Positions 7,931 through 16,366 of a stretch of 64,000 bases of DNA are shown piece by piece. The position numbers and the translations under genes were made by a program. The notes under the pieces are model-generated. The model did no database searches and had not been told where the DNA came from. It was given only the letters and a program-made list of their open reading frames with translations. The DNA is from Streptomyces polyasparticus (lineage in GTDB: Bacteria > Actinomycetota > Actinomycetes > Streptomycetales > Streptomycetaceae), in assembly GCF_014493765.1 (NCBI RefSeq), contig NZ_JACTVJ010000010.1, positions 496,001 to 560,000 on the forward strand, written 5' to 3'. Each line of letters starts with the position of its first letter. The first letter of the stretch is position 1.

Positions 7931-9106
7931 CTAGCGTCCGCGTCGCCGCATGTACAGATCGAATGCCCGGTACACCATCGGCCGCAGGGGCAGGTCCCAC
8001 TCGCCGGCGTAGCGCACCGCCTGCCCCCCGGTGCCGACCTTGAACTGGATCAGCCCGACATGCGGGTCGTCGGTGTCGAGGGTGGGGGTGATGCCGCGCA
8101 GGTCGTAGGCGTCGCAGCCGGCCGCAAGGGCATCGCGGATCATCACCCACTGGCAGGCGTTGGAACCGCGCACCTCACGCTTCTCGGTCGAGGAAGCACC
8201 GTACAAATACCAGGAATGACCGCCGACCTGGACCACAATCGTGGCCGCCACCAGGTCGCCTCGGTGCCGGGCCAGACAGAGCCTGATCCGTTCGGGTGCC
8301 TCGGCACTCATCTCGGCGAACATGGTCGCGAAGTAGGACAGCGGCCGGGGCGTGAAGCGGTCGCGTTCGGCGGTGTGCACATAGAGGTCGTGGAAGGCCT
8401 TGAGGTCCGCGTCGGCGGCGTCGCCCACCGTGACCTCGACACCCTCCTTGACCGCCTTCTTGATGTTGCGGCGCCACTGCTGGTTCATGCCCCGCAGCAC
8501 GTCGTCCTCGGTCCTGCCGGCCAGCGGAATCTCGTACGTGAACTGCGGCTGCCCGGCGCCGAACCCGTCCTCCGGGTTCTGCGGCAGCCAGCCGGTGTCC
8601 CTGAGCTGCCGGGTGACGTGGACACCGAGGGGATCGTCCGCACCGTCGACGATGTCCGTGAGGCGCTTGATACACGGGTCGGCGACGCCTTCCTTGACCT
8701 GCGCGGCGCTCCACACGTGCGTGCGCACCGGGGGACCGAGCCGTATCGCGAATGCGCCCTGCGCCTTGAGATGCGCCGCCAGCGGGTCGAGCCACTCGGC
8801 GATCCGGCCGGTCCAGTCGATCACCGGACCCTGCGGCAGGTAGGCCAGCGTGTAGCGGTCGAGTCGCGGCACCGGCCGGTGCAATACGAGCCCGGCACCG
8901 ACGAGCTGACCGCCGTCGAACCAGCCGAGGTACTCGCTGCGCCACTCCGTCTTGACGCGACCCCACGCCGGTGTCTGCAGAAAGCTGACCGACCGCTGTT
9001 CCCGGACGAACGCCGAGTACTCGGCCGCGGTGATCGCCCGCACGCTCAGGCCCGCGTCGAGGCCGTTCCGGTTGCGTGCGGTGCGGGGTGGTTCGCTGTA
9101 CGACAT
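7931..9106 (-). CDS. vanK: Fem-family aminoacyltransferase VanK
   Basis: 391 residues, FemABX family with paired GNAT-like domains. In S. coelicolor VanK is required for resistance because the normal FemX cannot add the branch glycine to precursors ending in D-Ala-D-Lac; VanK does. Readable family patterns include SFLQTPAWGRVKTEW, a PQFTYEIPL strand, MNQQWRRNIKKAVKEGV, and SWYLYGASS...RGSNACQWVMIRDA near the C-terminus. The start ATG at 9106 is preceded by the van box. The frame is open far upstream of this ATG, but that stretch covers the promoter and is not coding. Confidence 0.93.
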   Translation of the reverse strand: MSYSEPPRTARNRNGLDAGLSVRAITAAEYSAFVREQRSVSFLQTPAWGRVKTEWRSEYLGWFDGGQLVGAGLVLHRPVPRLDRYTLAYLPQGPVIDWTGRIAEWLDPLAAHLKAQGAFAIRLGPPVRTHVWSAAQVKEGVADPCIKRLTDIVDGADDPLGVHVTRQLRDTGWLPQNPEDGFGAGQPQFTYEIPLAGRTEDDVLRGMNQQWRRNIKKAVKEGVEVTVGDAADADLKAFHDLYVHTAERDRFTPRPLSYFATMFAEMSAEAPERIRLCLARHRGDLVAATIVVQVGGHSWYLYGASSTEKREVRGSNACQWVMIRDALAAGCDAYDLRGITPTLDTDDPHVGLIQFKVGTGGQAVRYAGEWDLPLRPMVYRAFDLYMRRRGR

Positions 9107-9127
9107 GGCCCCAGTCAAAGCAGGGTG

Positions 9128-9171
9128 ATGTTGCCGGAGCGTATGCGGATTTCGATACGTGGACGATATGC
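9128..9171 (-). promoter_or_regulatory. van box / promoter of vanK
   Basis: 44-bp copy of the element upstream of vanH, 38 of 44 bases identical. On the minus strand it reads CATATCG, CGTATCGAAA and CCGGCAACAT in the same spacing. It lies 22 bases upstream of the vanK ATG, so the transcript leader must be very short if CAACAT is the -10. Confidence 0.75.
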
Positions 9172-9317
9172 GGGGCCGATGCGCGCTGCCGACGTGAGCT
9201 TCGCGCTTCGCGCTTCCGATGCGCGCTGCCCCCTGAGTGGTGGGGGCGTGCGTCGATTCGGCGTAGTCGCCCGTGCGGCGGGTGGCGTCGCGGTACGGCG
9301 TCGGATAGACGGGGCGG

Positions 9318-10007
9318 GTGATCAAGAGATTCCGGTTGTGGTGTGCGGTGCTCGGACTGGCGGCTGTCGCGGGGGTGTTGTCGCCGGCGGCGGCGACCAC
9401 GGCGCCGGTCCCTGCGGCGATGGCGGACCCGGTCCCACGGGTGCAGTTGCGCAAGGCGGTGCAGTTGCTGGGCGTGATGACCGAGCACGGCGCCCCGTAC
9501 GAGCAGGGCGTGTTCGGGACGTGGTGGGACGCGGACTTCGACGGGTGTGACACACGCGCCGAGGTGCTCAGGGAGGAGGCGGTCGGCGCCCTGCGCGTCG
9601 GTGACGGCTGCGCGATCACCGGTGGGCAGTGGTACTCGTGGTACGACGACCTGCCGGTGACGGGGGACCCGGCGCGGAAGGTCGTGGTCGAACATCTCGT
9701 CCCGCTCGAAGAGGCGTGGGCGTCCGGCGCGTACGCGTGGGACGCGGCCAAGCGGGCGGCCTACGCGAATGATCTCGGCGCGCGGGCGACCCTGACCGCG
9801 GTGTCGGCGGCGGCCCACCGGGACAAGGCGGGCCGGGATCCGGCCGGATGGCTGCCCCCGTATGTGCCCGCACGCTGCGCGTATGTCACCGACTGGGTGA
9901 TCACCAAGCTGCGTTGGGGCCTGACGGTCGATTTCGCCGAGGCCGTGAAGCTGACCGAGGTGGCGCAGGGCTGCCCCAACATGCCGGTGCTCCTGTCGGA
10001 ACGCTGA
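9318..10007 (+). CDS. secreted HNH-type nuclease family protein (DUF1524-like)
   Basis: 229 residues. A signal peptide (MIKRFRLWCAVLGLAAVAGV ... AATTAPVPA) is followed by a small alpha/beta nuclease-like domain: VVVEHLVPLEEAWASGAYAWD, then RAAYANDLGARATLTAVSAAAHRDKAGRDPAGWLPP. This is the pattern of secreted Streptomyces HNH/DUF1524 proteins (usually DHVVPL..AW and N.....R.K..RDPA.W.P). Here the first metal-binding Asp-His is Glu-His. It probably acts as an extracellular nuclease, but no cargo or immunity gene is next to it. The start is GTG at 9318 after GGGGCGG. Confidence 0.8.
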   Translation: MIKRFRLWCAVLGLAAVAGVLSPAAATTAPVPAAMADPVPRVQLRKAVQLLGVMTEHGAPYEQGVFGTWWDADFDGCDTRAEVLREEAVGALRVGDGCAITGGQWYSWYDDLPVTGDPARKVVVEHLVPLEEAWASGAYAWDAAKRAAYANDLGARATLTAVSAAAHRDKAGRDPAGWLPPYVPARCAYVTDWVITKLRWGLTVDFAEAVKLTEVAQGCPNMPVLLSER

Positions 10008-10108
10008 GAACTGCCGCGCGGCGGCGGGTTGTTCACCGTCGTCGCGCGGTCCTCTTCTGCATCAGGTGGTGCAAGCGTCTTGCGGACTTGCCCGGCCAGC
10101 CAATAGAA

Positions 10109-10134
10109 AGGAAAGGTTCCTATCAGTCGCTGAT
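10109..10134. promoter_or_regulatory. two adjoining palindromes upstream of the chitosanase gene
   Basis: AGGAA-AGG-TTCCT at 10109-10121 and ATCAG-TCG-CTGAT at 10122-10134 abut each other, each with perfect 5-bp arms and a 3-base centre, about 150 bases before the chitosanase ATG. Streptomyces chitosanase genes are known to be repressed by the ROK regulator CsnR at a palindrome near the promoter; the A/T-rich first palindrome is a candidate, but I did not match it to a verified CsnR site. Confidence 0.4.
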
Positions 10135-10280
10135 GGGAAGTCCCGCCGAGGTTGTGCACCTCAGCAGCCACGGTTCCGCACCGTCATGCAGCCCCGAACT
10201 CCCTTCGCCGGGCAGGCGCGTCGACCCTCGTCACCCTCATCGCGCGCAGCTCCCGGCCAGACGAGAAACCGGAGAAGCAC

Positions 10281-12488
10281 ATGCCACTCCCCACTCCGAG
10301 ACGGCGGTGGGCGCCGTTCGGAACGCGGCACCGCACCACCGGCCACGGCACCGCCGACCAAGGAACCACCGGCCACCACACCCCCGATCACCGCACCACC
10401 GGCCATCGGCGCCGACGCAGGAGCGGATTCAGGATCGCGCTCGCCATGGTCCTCGCCGCCGTGCCCGCTGTCATCGTCCTGAGCACCAGTCAGGCGGCCG
10501 CACCCACCGGCCTCGACGACCCGGTGAAGAAGGAAATAGCCATGCAACTGGTCTCCAGCGCCGAGAACTCGTCGCTGGAGTGGAAGGAGCAGTACGACTA
10601 CATCGAGGACATCGGCGACGGCCGCGGCTACACCGCCGGCATCGTCGGCTTCTGCTCCGGCACCCACGACATGCTCGAACTCGTCGAGTACTACACCAGC
10701 CAGGTGCCGAACAACCCGCTCGCCAAGTACCTGCCCGCGCTGCGCGAGGTCGACGGCTCCGACTCGCACGAAGGCCTCGACCCCGGCTACACCACGGCGT
10801 GGCAGCAGGCCGCGCAGACCATCGAGTTCCAGCGGGCGCAGGAGCACGAGCGCGACCGTGTCTACTTCAACCCGTCGGTCACGCGCGCCAAGAGCGACCA
10901 GCTCCAGGAACTGGGTCAGTTCATCTACTACGACGCCATCGTGATGCACGGCCAGTCCGGCTTCGACTCGATCCGCGCCGAGGCCCGCTCGAACGCGGAC
11001 ACCCCGGCCGAGGGCGGCGACGAGACCACGTACCTGCACGCGTTCCTCGACGCCCGCGTGGCTGAGATGAAGAAGGAAGCCGCGCACGAGGACACCAGCC
11101 GGGTCGACACCGCGCAGCGCGTCTTCCTCGACAACGGCAACCTCCGCCTCAACACCCCGCTGGTCTGGCACGTCTACGGGGACCGCTTCGAGATCGCGAA
11201 GGACCCGGTGACCGGCCCCTCGCCCAGCCCTTCCGAACCGGGCGGCGGGGAACCGCAGTTGATCTCCAAGGGCAAGCCCGTGGCCGCGTCCTCCAGCGAG
11301 GACTCGGTGCTCACCCCCGACAAGGCGGTGGACGGCAACACCAGCACCCGCTGGGGCAGCAAGGAGGGTGTGGACCCGCAATGGATCCGTATCGACCTCG
11401 GTGAGGGCGCGAACGTCTCCCGCGTGAAGCTCCTGTGGGAGGCCGCCTACGCCAAGACGTACCGCGTCGAGATATCCGCCGACCGCACCACCTGGACCCG
11501 CCTCGCCACCGAGACCGCCGGCAACGGCGGCACCGACGACTGGACGGGCCTCAGCGGCAAGGGCCGCTACCTGCGCGTGTACGGCACCGTGCGCGGCACC
11601 CCGTACGGCTACTCGCTCTACGAGGTGGAGGTCTACGGCACCACCGGCTCGGGCCCCGGCCCGACCGACCCGCCCACCGGAGCGTTCACCGTCGTGGGCG
11701 CGGGCGACATCGCCGACCAGTGCACCGCGAGCGACTCGGGCTGCCAGCACTTCAAGACGGCCGACCGGGCCGCCGCCATCAACCCGGCGTTCTACATCAC
11801 CATGGGCGACAACCAGTACGACGACGCCCACATCGAGGACTTCCAGAACTACTACGACAAGTCCTGGGGCCGCTTCAAGGCCAACACCAACCCCGTACCC
11901 GGCAACCACGAGTCCTACGACGACTACGAGAACCGCGACGAGAAGGCCTACCGCGAGTACTTCGGCTCCCGCGCCACCCCGCAGGGCAAGATGTGGTACT
12001 CGTACAACCGCGGCAACTGGCACTTCGTCGCCCTGAACTCCAACCGCTTCGACGAGCAGGAGCAGTTGGACTGGCTGAAGGCGGACCTGGCCGCGAACAC
12101 CAAGAAGTGCGTGGCGGCCTACTGGCACGAGCCGCTGTTCAGTTCCGGCGACCACGGCAACGTGCCCGTCAGCCGGCCGGTCTGGCAGCAGCTCGAAGCG
12201 GCCGGGGCCGAGCTCGTGCTCAACGGCCACGACCACCACTACGAGCGGTTCGCCCCGCAGACCCGTGACGCCCAGGCCAGCCCCACCGGCATCGTCCAGA
12301 TCATCGGCGGCGCCGGCGGCAAGGACCTGTACGGCCAGGGCGACACCGTGCAGCCCAACAGCGCCAAGCGGATCTGGGACAAGTTCGGTGTGGTGAAGCT
12401 CGACTTCACCGACACCGGCTTCCGCTCGCAGTTCGTCGACACGAGCGGCACCGTGCTCGACACCAGCCCCACCTACTCCTGCCACTGA
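10281..12488 (+). CDS. secreted chitosanase (GH46) - F5/8 type C module - metallophosphoesterase fusion
   Basis: 735 residues in three parts. Residues about 50-75 (RRRRRSGFRIALAMVLAAVP) form a Tat-like signal close to that of Streptomyces N174 chitosanase. Residues 77-305 are a complete GH46 chitosanase with the catalytic pair at Glu95 (SSAENSS) and Asp113 (DIGDGRGY). After a Pro/Ser linker, about 325-455 form an F5/8C (CBM32-like) module (ASSSEDSVLTPDKAVDG, RIDLGEGANVSRVKLLW). After a second linker, about 468-735 form a calcineurin-type phosphoesterase with GAGDIAD, GDNQYDD, PGNHESYD, WHEPLF and NGHDHHYERF. All motifs are intact. GH46 enzymes normally end after the first domain. The first 45 residues (repeated TTGH motifs) are unusually long for a signal n-region, so the true start could be later. 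Confidence 0.92.
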   Translation: MPLPTPRRRWAPFGTRHRTTGHGTADQGTTGHHTPDHRTTGHRRRRRSGFRIALAMVLAAVPAVIVLSTSQAAAPTGLDDPVKKEIAMQLVSSAENSSLEWKEQYDYIEDIGDGRGYTAGIVGFCSGTHDMLELVEYYTSQVPNNPLAKYLPALREVDGSDSHEGLDPGYTTAWQQAAQTIEFQRAQEHERDRVYFNPSVTRAKSDQLQELGQFIYYDAIVMHGQSGFDSIRAEARSNADTPAEGGDETTYLHAFLDARVAEMKKEAAHEDTSRVDTAQRVFLDNGNLRLNTPLVWHVYGDRFEIAKDPVTGPSPSPSEPGGGEPQLISKGKPVAASSSEDSVLTPDKAVDGNTSTRWGSKEGVDPQWIRIDLGEGANVSRVKLLWEAAYAKTYRVEISADRTTWTRLATETAGNGGTDDWTGLSGKGRYLRVYGTVRGTPYGYSLYEVEVYGTTGSGPGPTDPPTGAFTVVGAGDIADQCTASDSGCQHFKTADRAAAINPAFYITMGDNQYDDAHIEDFQNYYDKSWGRFKANTNPVPGNHESYDDYENRDEKAYREYFGSRATPQGKMWYSYNRGNWHFVALNSNRFDEQEQLDWLKADLAANTKKCVAAYWHEPLFSSGDHGNVPVSRPVWQQLEAAGAELVLNGHDHHYERFAPQTRDAQASPTGIVQIIGGAGGKDLYGQGDTVQPNSAKRIWDKFGVVKLDFTDTGFRSQFVDTSGTVLDTSPTYSCH

Positions 12489-12497
12489 CCGCCGCCC

Positions 12498-12544
12498 GCA
12501 CGCCCCGGGCGCGCCCGCACATCAGGGGTGCGTCCGGGGCGTGC
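12498..12544. terminator. hairpin after the chitosanase fusion gene
   Basis: GCACGCCCCGG at 12498-12508 pairs perfectly with CCGGGGCGTGC at 12534-12544, with a 25-base loop that can fold further. It sits 10 bases after the stop codon, without a T-run, as is common for GC-rich actinobacterial terminators. Confidence 0.55.
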
Positions 12545-12557
12545 CTCAGGAGTCCTC

Positions 12558-13823
12558 ATGTATCTCGCCGCCGGCAGGGGCGGCCCGACGTCAGCCCCTG
12601 CGCCCACCGCGCCCGCACGACCGGCCGGCCGCACCCGCGTGGCCTCCACCGTCGTCGCGCTCGGCGCGGTCAGCCTGGTGACCGACATCTCCTCCGAGAT
12701 GGTCACCGCCGTCCTTCCCCTCTACTTCGTCCTCCAACTGGGCCTCAATCCACTCCAGTTCGGCTTCCTCGACGGGCTCTACAACGGCATCACCGCCTTC
12801 GTACGGCTGGCCGGCGGCCATATCGCCGACCGGCGCCGACGGCACAAGCTGGTCGCGGGGTCCGGCTACGCCCTGTCGGCCGTCTGCAAGCTGGGCCTGC
12901 TGTTCGCGGGCGGCTCCACCACGGCCCTGTCCGCCACACTCGTCGCCGACCGCGTCGGCAAGGGCATCCGCACGGCGCCACGTGACGCGCTGATCTCCCT
13001 CAGCTGCGCCGAACGCGATCTCGGCCGGGCCTTCGGCGTCCACCGGGCCATGGACACGACCGGCGCCCTGCTCGGCCCGCTGGCCGCCTTCGCGCTGCTC
13101 TGGCTGACCGCGGACGCGTATGACGCGGTGTTCATGGTCAGCTTCTGCCTCGGCCTGTTCGGCGTCCTTCTCCTGTACGCCTTCGTCCCCGGCCGTCAGG
13201 AGCATACGGGACCCAACTCCAAGGCAAGCACGCTCCGTTCAGCCTTCCGACTGCCGAGGATCCCGGCCTTCCGCCGTGTCCTGATCACCGCTTCCCTGCT
13301 CGGTCTGGTGTCGGTGGGCGACGGCTTCCTCTACCTCGTCCTGTACAAGCGCCTCGACCTCGACTCGGCCTACTTCCCCTTGCTGCCGCTGGGCAGCGCC
13401 GCCGTCTATCTGCTGCTCGCGGTCCCCATCGGCCGCGCCGCGGACCGAGTCGGACGGCGGATCCCCTATCTCCTCGGCCACTTGGGGCTGCTCGGTGCCT
13501 ACCTTGTGCTGTTCTCCCCGGCCGCGGGCTGGCCGCTGACCATCGCCGTACTGCTCCTGCTCGGCACCTACTACGCCGCAACCGACGGCGTCCTCATGGC
13601 ACTTGGCGGCCCGGCCATCCCCGCAGGGCAACGCGCCACCGGCCTCGCACTGCTGCAGTCGGGACAGGCGCTCGGCCGGCTGGGGGCCTCCGTCCTGTTC
13701 GGTGCCGCGTGGACGCTGTGGACCATGCACACGGCCCTCGCCCTCGCCGCCGTGGCCCTCTCGGCGGCCCTGCTCGCCGCTCTCCTCCTGCTGCCCCCGC
13801 ATCCGACGGAGCACCCCCGATGA
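12558..13823 (+). CDS. MFS transporter
   Basis: 421 residues with about 12 hydrophobic segments and MFS hallmarks: the loop 2-3 motif GGHIADRRRRHKLV, ADRVGKGIRTAPRDALI after helix 4, and a related GRAADRVGRRIPYLL between helices 8 and 9. It lies in the inner membrane as a proton-coupled exporter or facilitator of unknown substrate. The ATG at 12558 follows CAGGAGTCCTC; an upstream start at 12528 would be inside the terminator and is rejected. Its stop overlaps the next start by 4 bases, so it is co-translated with the TolB-like protein. Confidence 0.88.
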   Translation: MYLAAGRGGPTSAPAPTAPARPAGRTRVASTVVALGAVSLVTDISSEMVTAVLPLYFVLQLGLNPLQFGFLDGLYNGITAFVRLAGGHIADRRRRHKLVAGSGYALSAVCKLGLLFAGGSTTALSATLVADRVGKGIRTAPRDALISLSCAERDLGRAFGVHRAMDTTGALLGPLAAFALLWLTADAYDAVFMVSFCLGLFGVLLLYAFVPGRQEHTGPNSKASTLRSAFRLPRIPAFRRVLITASLLGLVSVGDGFLYLVLYKRLDLDSAYFPLLPLGSAAVYLLLAVPIGRAADRVGRRIPYLLGHLGLLGAYLVLFSPAAGWPLTIAVLLLLGTYYAATDGVLMALGGPAIPAGQRATGLALLQSGQALGRLGASVLFGAAWTLWTMHTALALAAVALSAALLAALLLLPPHPTEHPR

Positions 13824-14839
13824 CCCACACCCTCACCCTGCGCACCCGCGTCGGCGCGGTCGCCCTGGCCGCCGTCGTCCTGGCGGCGCTCGCCGTCGTC
13901 TACACGGTCCGCGCGACCGACCGCGGCACGACCCCCGCGGGTGCCTCGGGCGTCACCCTCGACAACACCCCTGGCCTGTACGTCCGTACGGCCGACGGAA
14001 CGATCGCCGCGCTCGCCGGCAGCGAACGGAAACCGACCGGCCTGTCCTGCCGTCGCTTCTACGCCGGAGCCGCGAAGTCGGTCTGCCTCACCACCAAGCC
14101 CGGCGTCCCGCCCAGATCGCAGGCGGTCATCCTCGACCGGACCCTGAAGCCCCAGCGCATCGTCACCTTCGGCGGGACCCCCAACCGGGCCCGGGTCTCG
14201 CCGTCCGGCCGGATGGTCTCCTGGACGGTGTTCGTGAGCGGTGACTCGTATGCGGGCAACGCCTTCTCCACCCGCAGCGGCATCCTCGACACGCAGACCG
14301 GCTATCTGATCAAGAACGTCGAGACCCTCCAGCTCACCCTGGACGGCCGGCGCTACAGCGCCTCCGACGTCAACTACTGGGGCATCACCTTCGCCGCGGA
14401 CGACAACCGCTTCTACGCGACGGTGTCGACGCGCGGCAAGACGTACCTGGTCGAGGGCGACCTGCGGGCCTGGACCGCCCGGACGCTCCGCGAGAACGTC
14501 GAATGCCCCTCCCTGTCACCCGACGGCACCCGCATCGCCTACAAGAAGCGTGTCCGCAAAGGCACTTCGGACCCCTGGCGGCTGCACGTCCTCGACCTGA
14601 AGACCCTGCGCGACACCCCACTGGCCGAGCCCCGCAGCGTCGACGACCAAGCCGCCTGGCTCAACGACAAGACCCTCGCCTACGCCCTGCCGGGCAGCGC
14701 TCAGGGCTCATCGGACATCTGGTCCGTAAGGGCTGACGGCAGCGGCCAACCGAAACGTGTGGCGCGCGACGCGTCCTCACCGAGCATGAACCCAGGTGAG
14801 GGTACGAGGCGGGGGCAAGGAGGTGTCGGAGCGCGGTAG
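13820..14839 (+). CDS. membrane-anchored TolB-like beta-propeller protein
   Basis: 339 residues. One N-terminal membrane segment (GAVALAAVVLAALAVVYTV, about 12-30) anchors an extracellular domain rich in propeller-blade phrases: ARVSPSGRMVSWTVF, CPSLSPDGTRIAYKKR, WRLHVLDLKT, DQAAWLNDKTLAYAL and SDIWSVRADGSG. MFS + TolB-like pairs occur widely in Streptomyces; the role is unknown. The last residues (SMNPGEGTRRGQGGVGAR) do not look like propeller sequence. Related proteins would be expected to end soon after DASSPS, so a small deletion may have caused read-through. Confidence 0.75.
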   Translation: MTHTLTLRTRVGAVALAAVVLAALAVVYTVRATDRGTTPAGASGVTLDNTPGLYVRTADGTIAALAGSERKPTGLSCRRFYAGAAKSVCLTTKPGVPPRSQAVILDRTLKPQRIVTFGGTPNRARVSPSGRMVSWTVFVSGDSYAGNAFSTRSGILDTQTGYLIKNVETLQLTLDGRRYSASDVNYWGITFAADDNRFYATVSTRGKTYLVEGDLRAWTARTLRENVECPSLSPDGTRIAYKKRVRKGTSDPWRLHVLDLKTLRDTPLAEPRSVDDQAAWLNDKTLAYALPGSAQGSSDIWSVRADGSGQPKRVARDASSPSMNPGEGTRRGQGGVGAR

Positions 14840-14867
14840 TGTCCGTTTCTCCGACTGGGGAGGGCTC

Positions 14868-15305
14868 ATGGCGACCAAGTGGAGCTTGACGATCGACTGC
14901 GCGTACCCGGGGAAGCTGGCCGCGTTCTGGGCGCTGGCGCTGGGCTATGCGGAGAAGCCCGCGCCCGCAGGGTTCGGGAGCTGGGAGGAGTGGTTCTCAC
15001 ATCATGAGGTTCCGGAGGACGAGTGGGATGACGGGGCGTACCTCTCGGATCCGGACGGCGCAGGCCCCGCCTTGTCTTTCTTGAAGGTGCCGGAGCCGAA
15101 GATGGTGAAGAACCGGCTGCACATTGACGTGCAAGTCGGTGGCGGCCGCGAAACACCGTGGGAGGTGCGCTGGCCGCGCGTGGTCGAAGCGGTGGAGCGG
15201 TTGACTGCTGCGGGTGCGACCGTGGTCCGCGAGGACGAGTTGCAGGGCAGGCCGGATCACGTGGTGATGGCAGACCCGGAAGGCAACGAGTTCTGCCTGG
15301 TCTGA
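14868..15305 (+). CDS. VOC family (glyoxalase-like) protein
   Basis: 145 residues, the size of a single-chain two-module VOC fold. Readable elements are CAYPGKLAAFWALALGYAE at the start, HIDVQVGGG in the centre, and MADPEGNEFCLV at the end, the last being the typical beta-strand with the metal-binding Glu. Such proteins bind small molecules or act as lyases or resistance proteins; nothing in the neighbourhood narrows this. The ATG at 14868 follows GGGGAGGGCTC. Confidence 0.85.
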   Translation: MATKWSLTIDCAYPGKLAAFWALALGYAEKPAPAGFGSWEEWFSHHEVPEDEWDDGAYLSDPDGAGPALSFLKVPEPKMVKNRLHIDVQVGGGRETPWEVRWPRVVEAVERLTAAGATVVREDELQGRPDHVVMADPEGNEFCLV

Positions 15306-15390
15306 CGGGGGCCACCCGATGCCCTTGGGTGGGCCAACCACACGAGGGGCGCGCCCGGTTCCGCAGAACAACGTAGGGAAATTTGACACG

Positions 15391-16320
15391 ATGGCGCGCA
15401 TGCCCACGCCCCACCTCGCTACGGATGCCGCCGCCTTCTACGCCGCCCAGAGCCTCTTCTCCGACCCCGGGGAGTTCACACCGCTCTACGCCGGCCTGCC
15501 CGCCGATCCGCGCGAACTTGCCGGGGTCGTACGGGACTTGATGGTCCACCGCTTGGAAGGTGACCTCTTCGCCTGGGCCATCCCGCAGGACCGGCTCCAC
15601 AACGATGCCGAGACGCGCTACGTCGACGGCATCCTGCGGATCGTCACCGCTCGTGACGATGCCCCGCTCACCCGGCGCCGCGAGGTCGGGGACCGGTTCG
15701 TCGGGGTCTGCCGCGACTTCGCGCTGCTGCACTGTTCGTTCCTGCGGCACGTGGGCATTCCCGCCCGCATACGGTCCGGCTTCGTCGACTACTTCGGTAC
15801 GGACGGCTTCCGCTTCGACCACGTGGTCACCGAGTACTGGGACCCCACGCGAGGCTGGCTGCTCGCCGACCCCCAGCTGGCGGACCCCCTCGTCGTGGAG
15901 ACGCACAAGGTGCGCTTCGACCCCATGGACGTCCCGCGCGACCGGTTCCAGTCGGCCGGTGACGCCTGGCAGCGGATCCGCGCGGGCGAGGCCGATCCGA
16001 AGTCGTACGGCGTCGCGCTGCCGGACGGCCTCCTGGTCGGGGAGTGGTTCGTGGCGGGGAACGTCCGGCTCGACCTCGCCGCACTCAACAAGGTCGAGAC
16101 ACTCCTCTGGGATGTCTGGGGGACCGGTGCCGGCAGCGACGAGGAGATGACGGACACCATCCGCGAGCTGTACGACACCGTCGCGGAGTTGACCGCCGGC
16201 GAGGTGCCCTACAGCGCGACGCGTCAGCTCTTCGCGGAGAACGACGGCCTGCGGACGCCGCGGACCGTGACCTCCCTCGCCCCGTTCAACGGCCCCGGCG
16301 AAGTCACCCTCCGCGGCTGA
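15391..16320 (+). CDS. transglutaminase-like protein
   Basis: 309 residues. The transglutaminase/protease core is clear: Cys in GDRFVGVCRDFALL, His in FRFDHVVTEYWD, and Asp in WLLADPQL, which form the papain-like triad. The remainder (AGDAWQRIRAGEADPKSYG ... NKVETLLWD) is conserved in actinobacterial members but of unknown role. No signal peptide is visible, so it is probably cytoplasmic. The ATG at 15391 has only weak ribosome-binding sequence; a second ATG at 15400 is equally possible. Confidence 0.82.
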   Translation: MARMPTPHLATDAAAFYAAQSLFSDPGEFTPLYAGLPADPRELAGVVRDLMVHRLEGDLFAWAIPQDRLHNDAETRYVDGILRIVTARDDAPLTRRREVGDRFVGVCRDFALLHCSFLRHVGIPARIRSGFVDYFGTDGFRFDHVVTEYWDPTRGWLLADPQLADPLVVETHKVRFDPMDVPRDRFQSAGDAWQRIRAGEADPKSYGVALPDGLLVGEWFVAGNVRLDLAALNKVETLLWDVWGTGAGSDEEMTDTIRELYDTVAELTAGEVPYSATRQLFAENDGLRTPRTVTSLAPFNGPGEVTLRG

Positions 16321-16366
16321 CCGCGGCGCGCACGCTCCCGCCGGTCACGGCCGGCCGAGGCGGGCG

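Noticed and set aside
9178-9231. Repeated GATGCGCGCTGCC upstream of the HNH gene as an operator
   Set aside because: The two copies are short, very GC-rich and not symmetrical; they may be a chance duplication.
9107-9751. 215-codon N-terminal extension of vanK
   Set aside because: It would cover the van box promoter and the HNH gene on the other strand; the FemX-like part starts after the ATG at 9106.
10161-12485. 774-codon open frame on the minus strand opposite the chitosanase fusion
   Set aside because: It is the mirror of a GC-rich gene, consists of Val/Gly/Ala-rich sequence without any domain, and the plus strand has perfect enzyme motifs.
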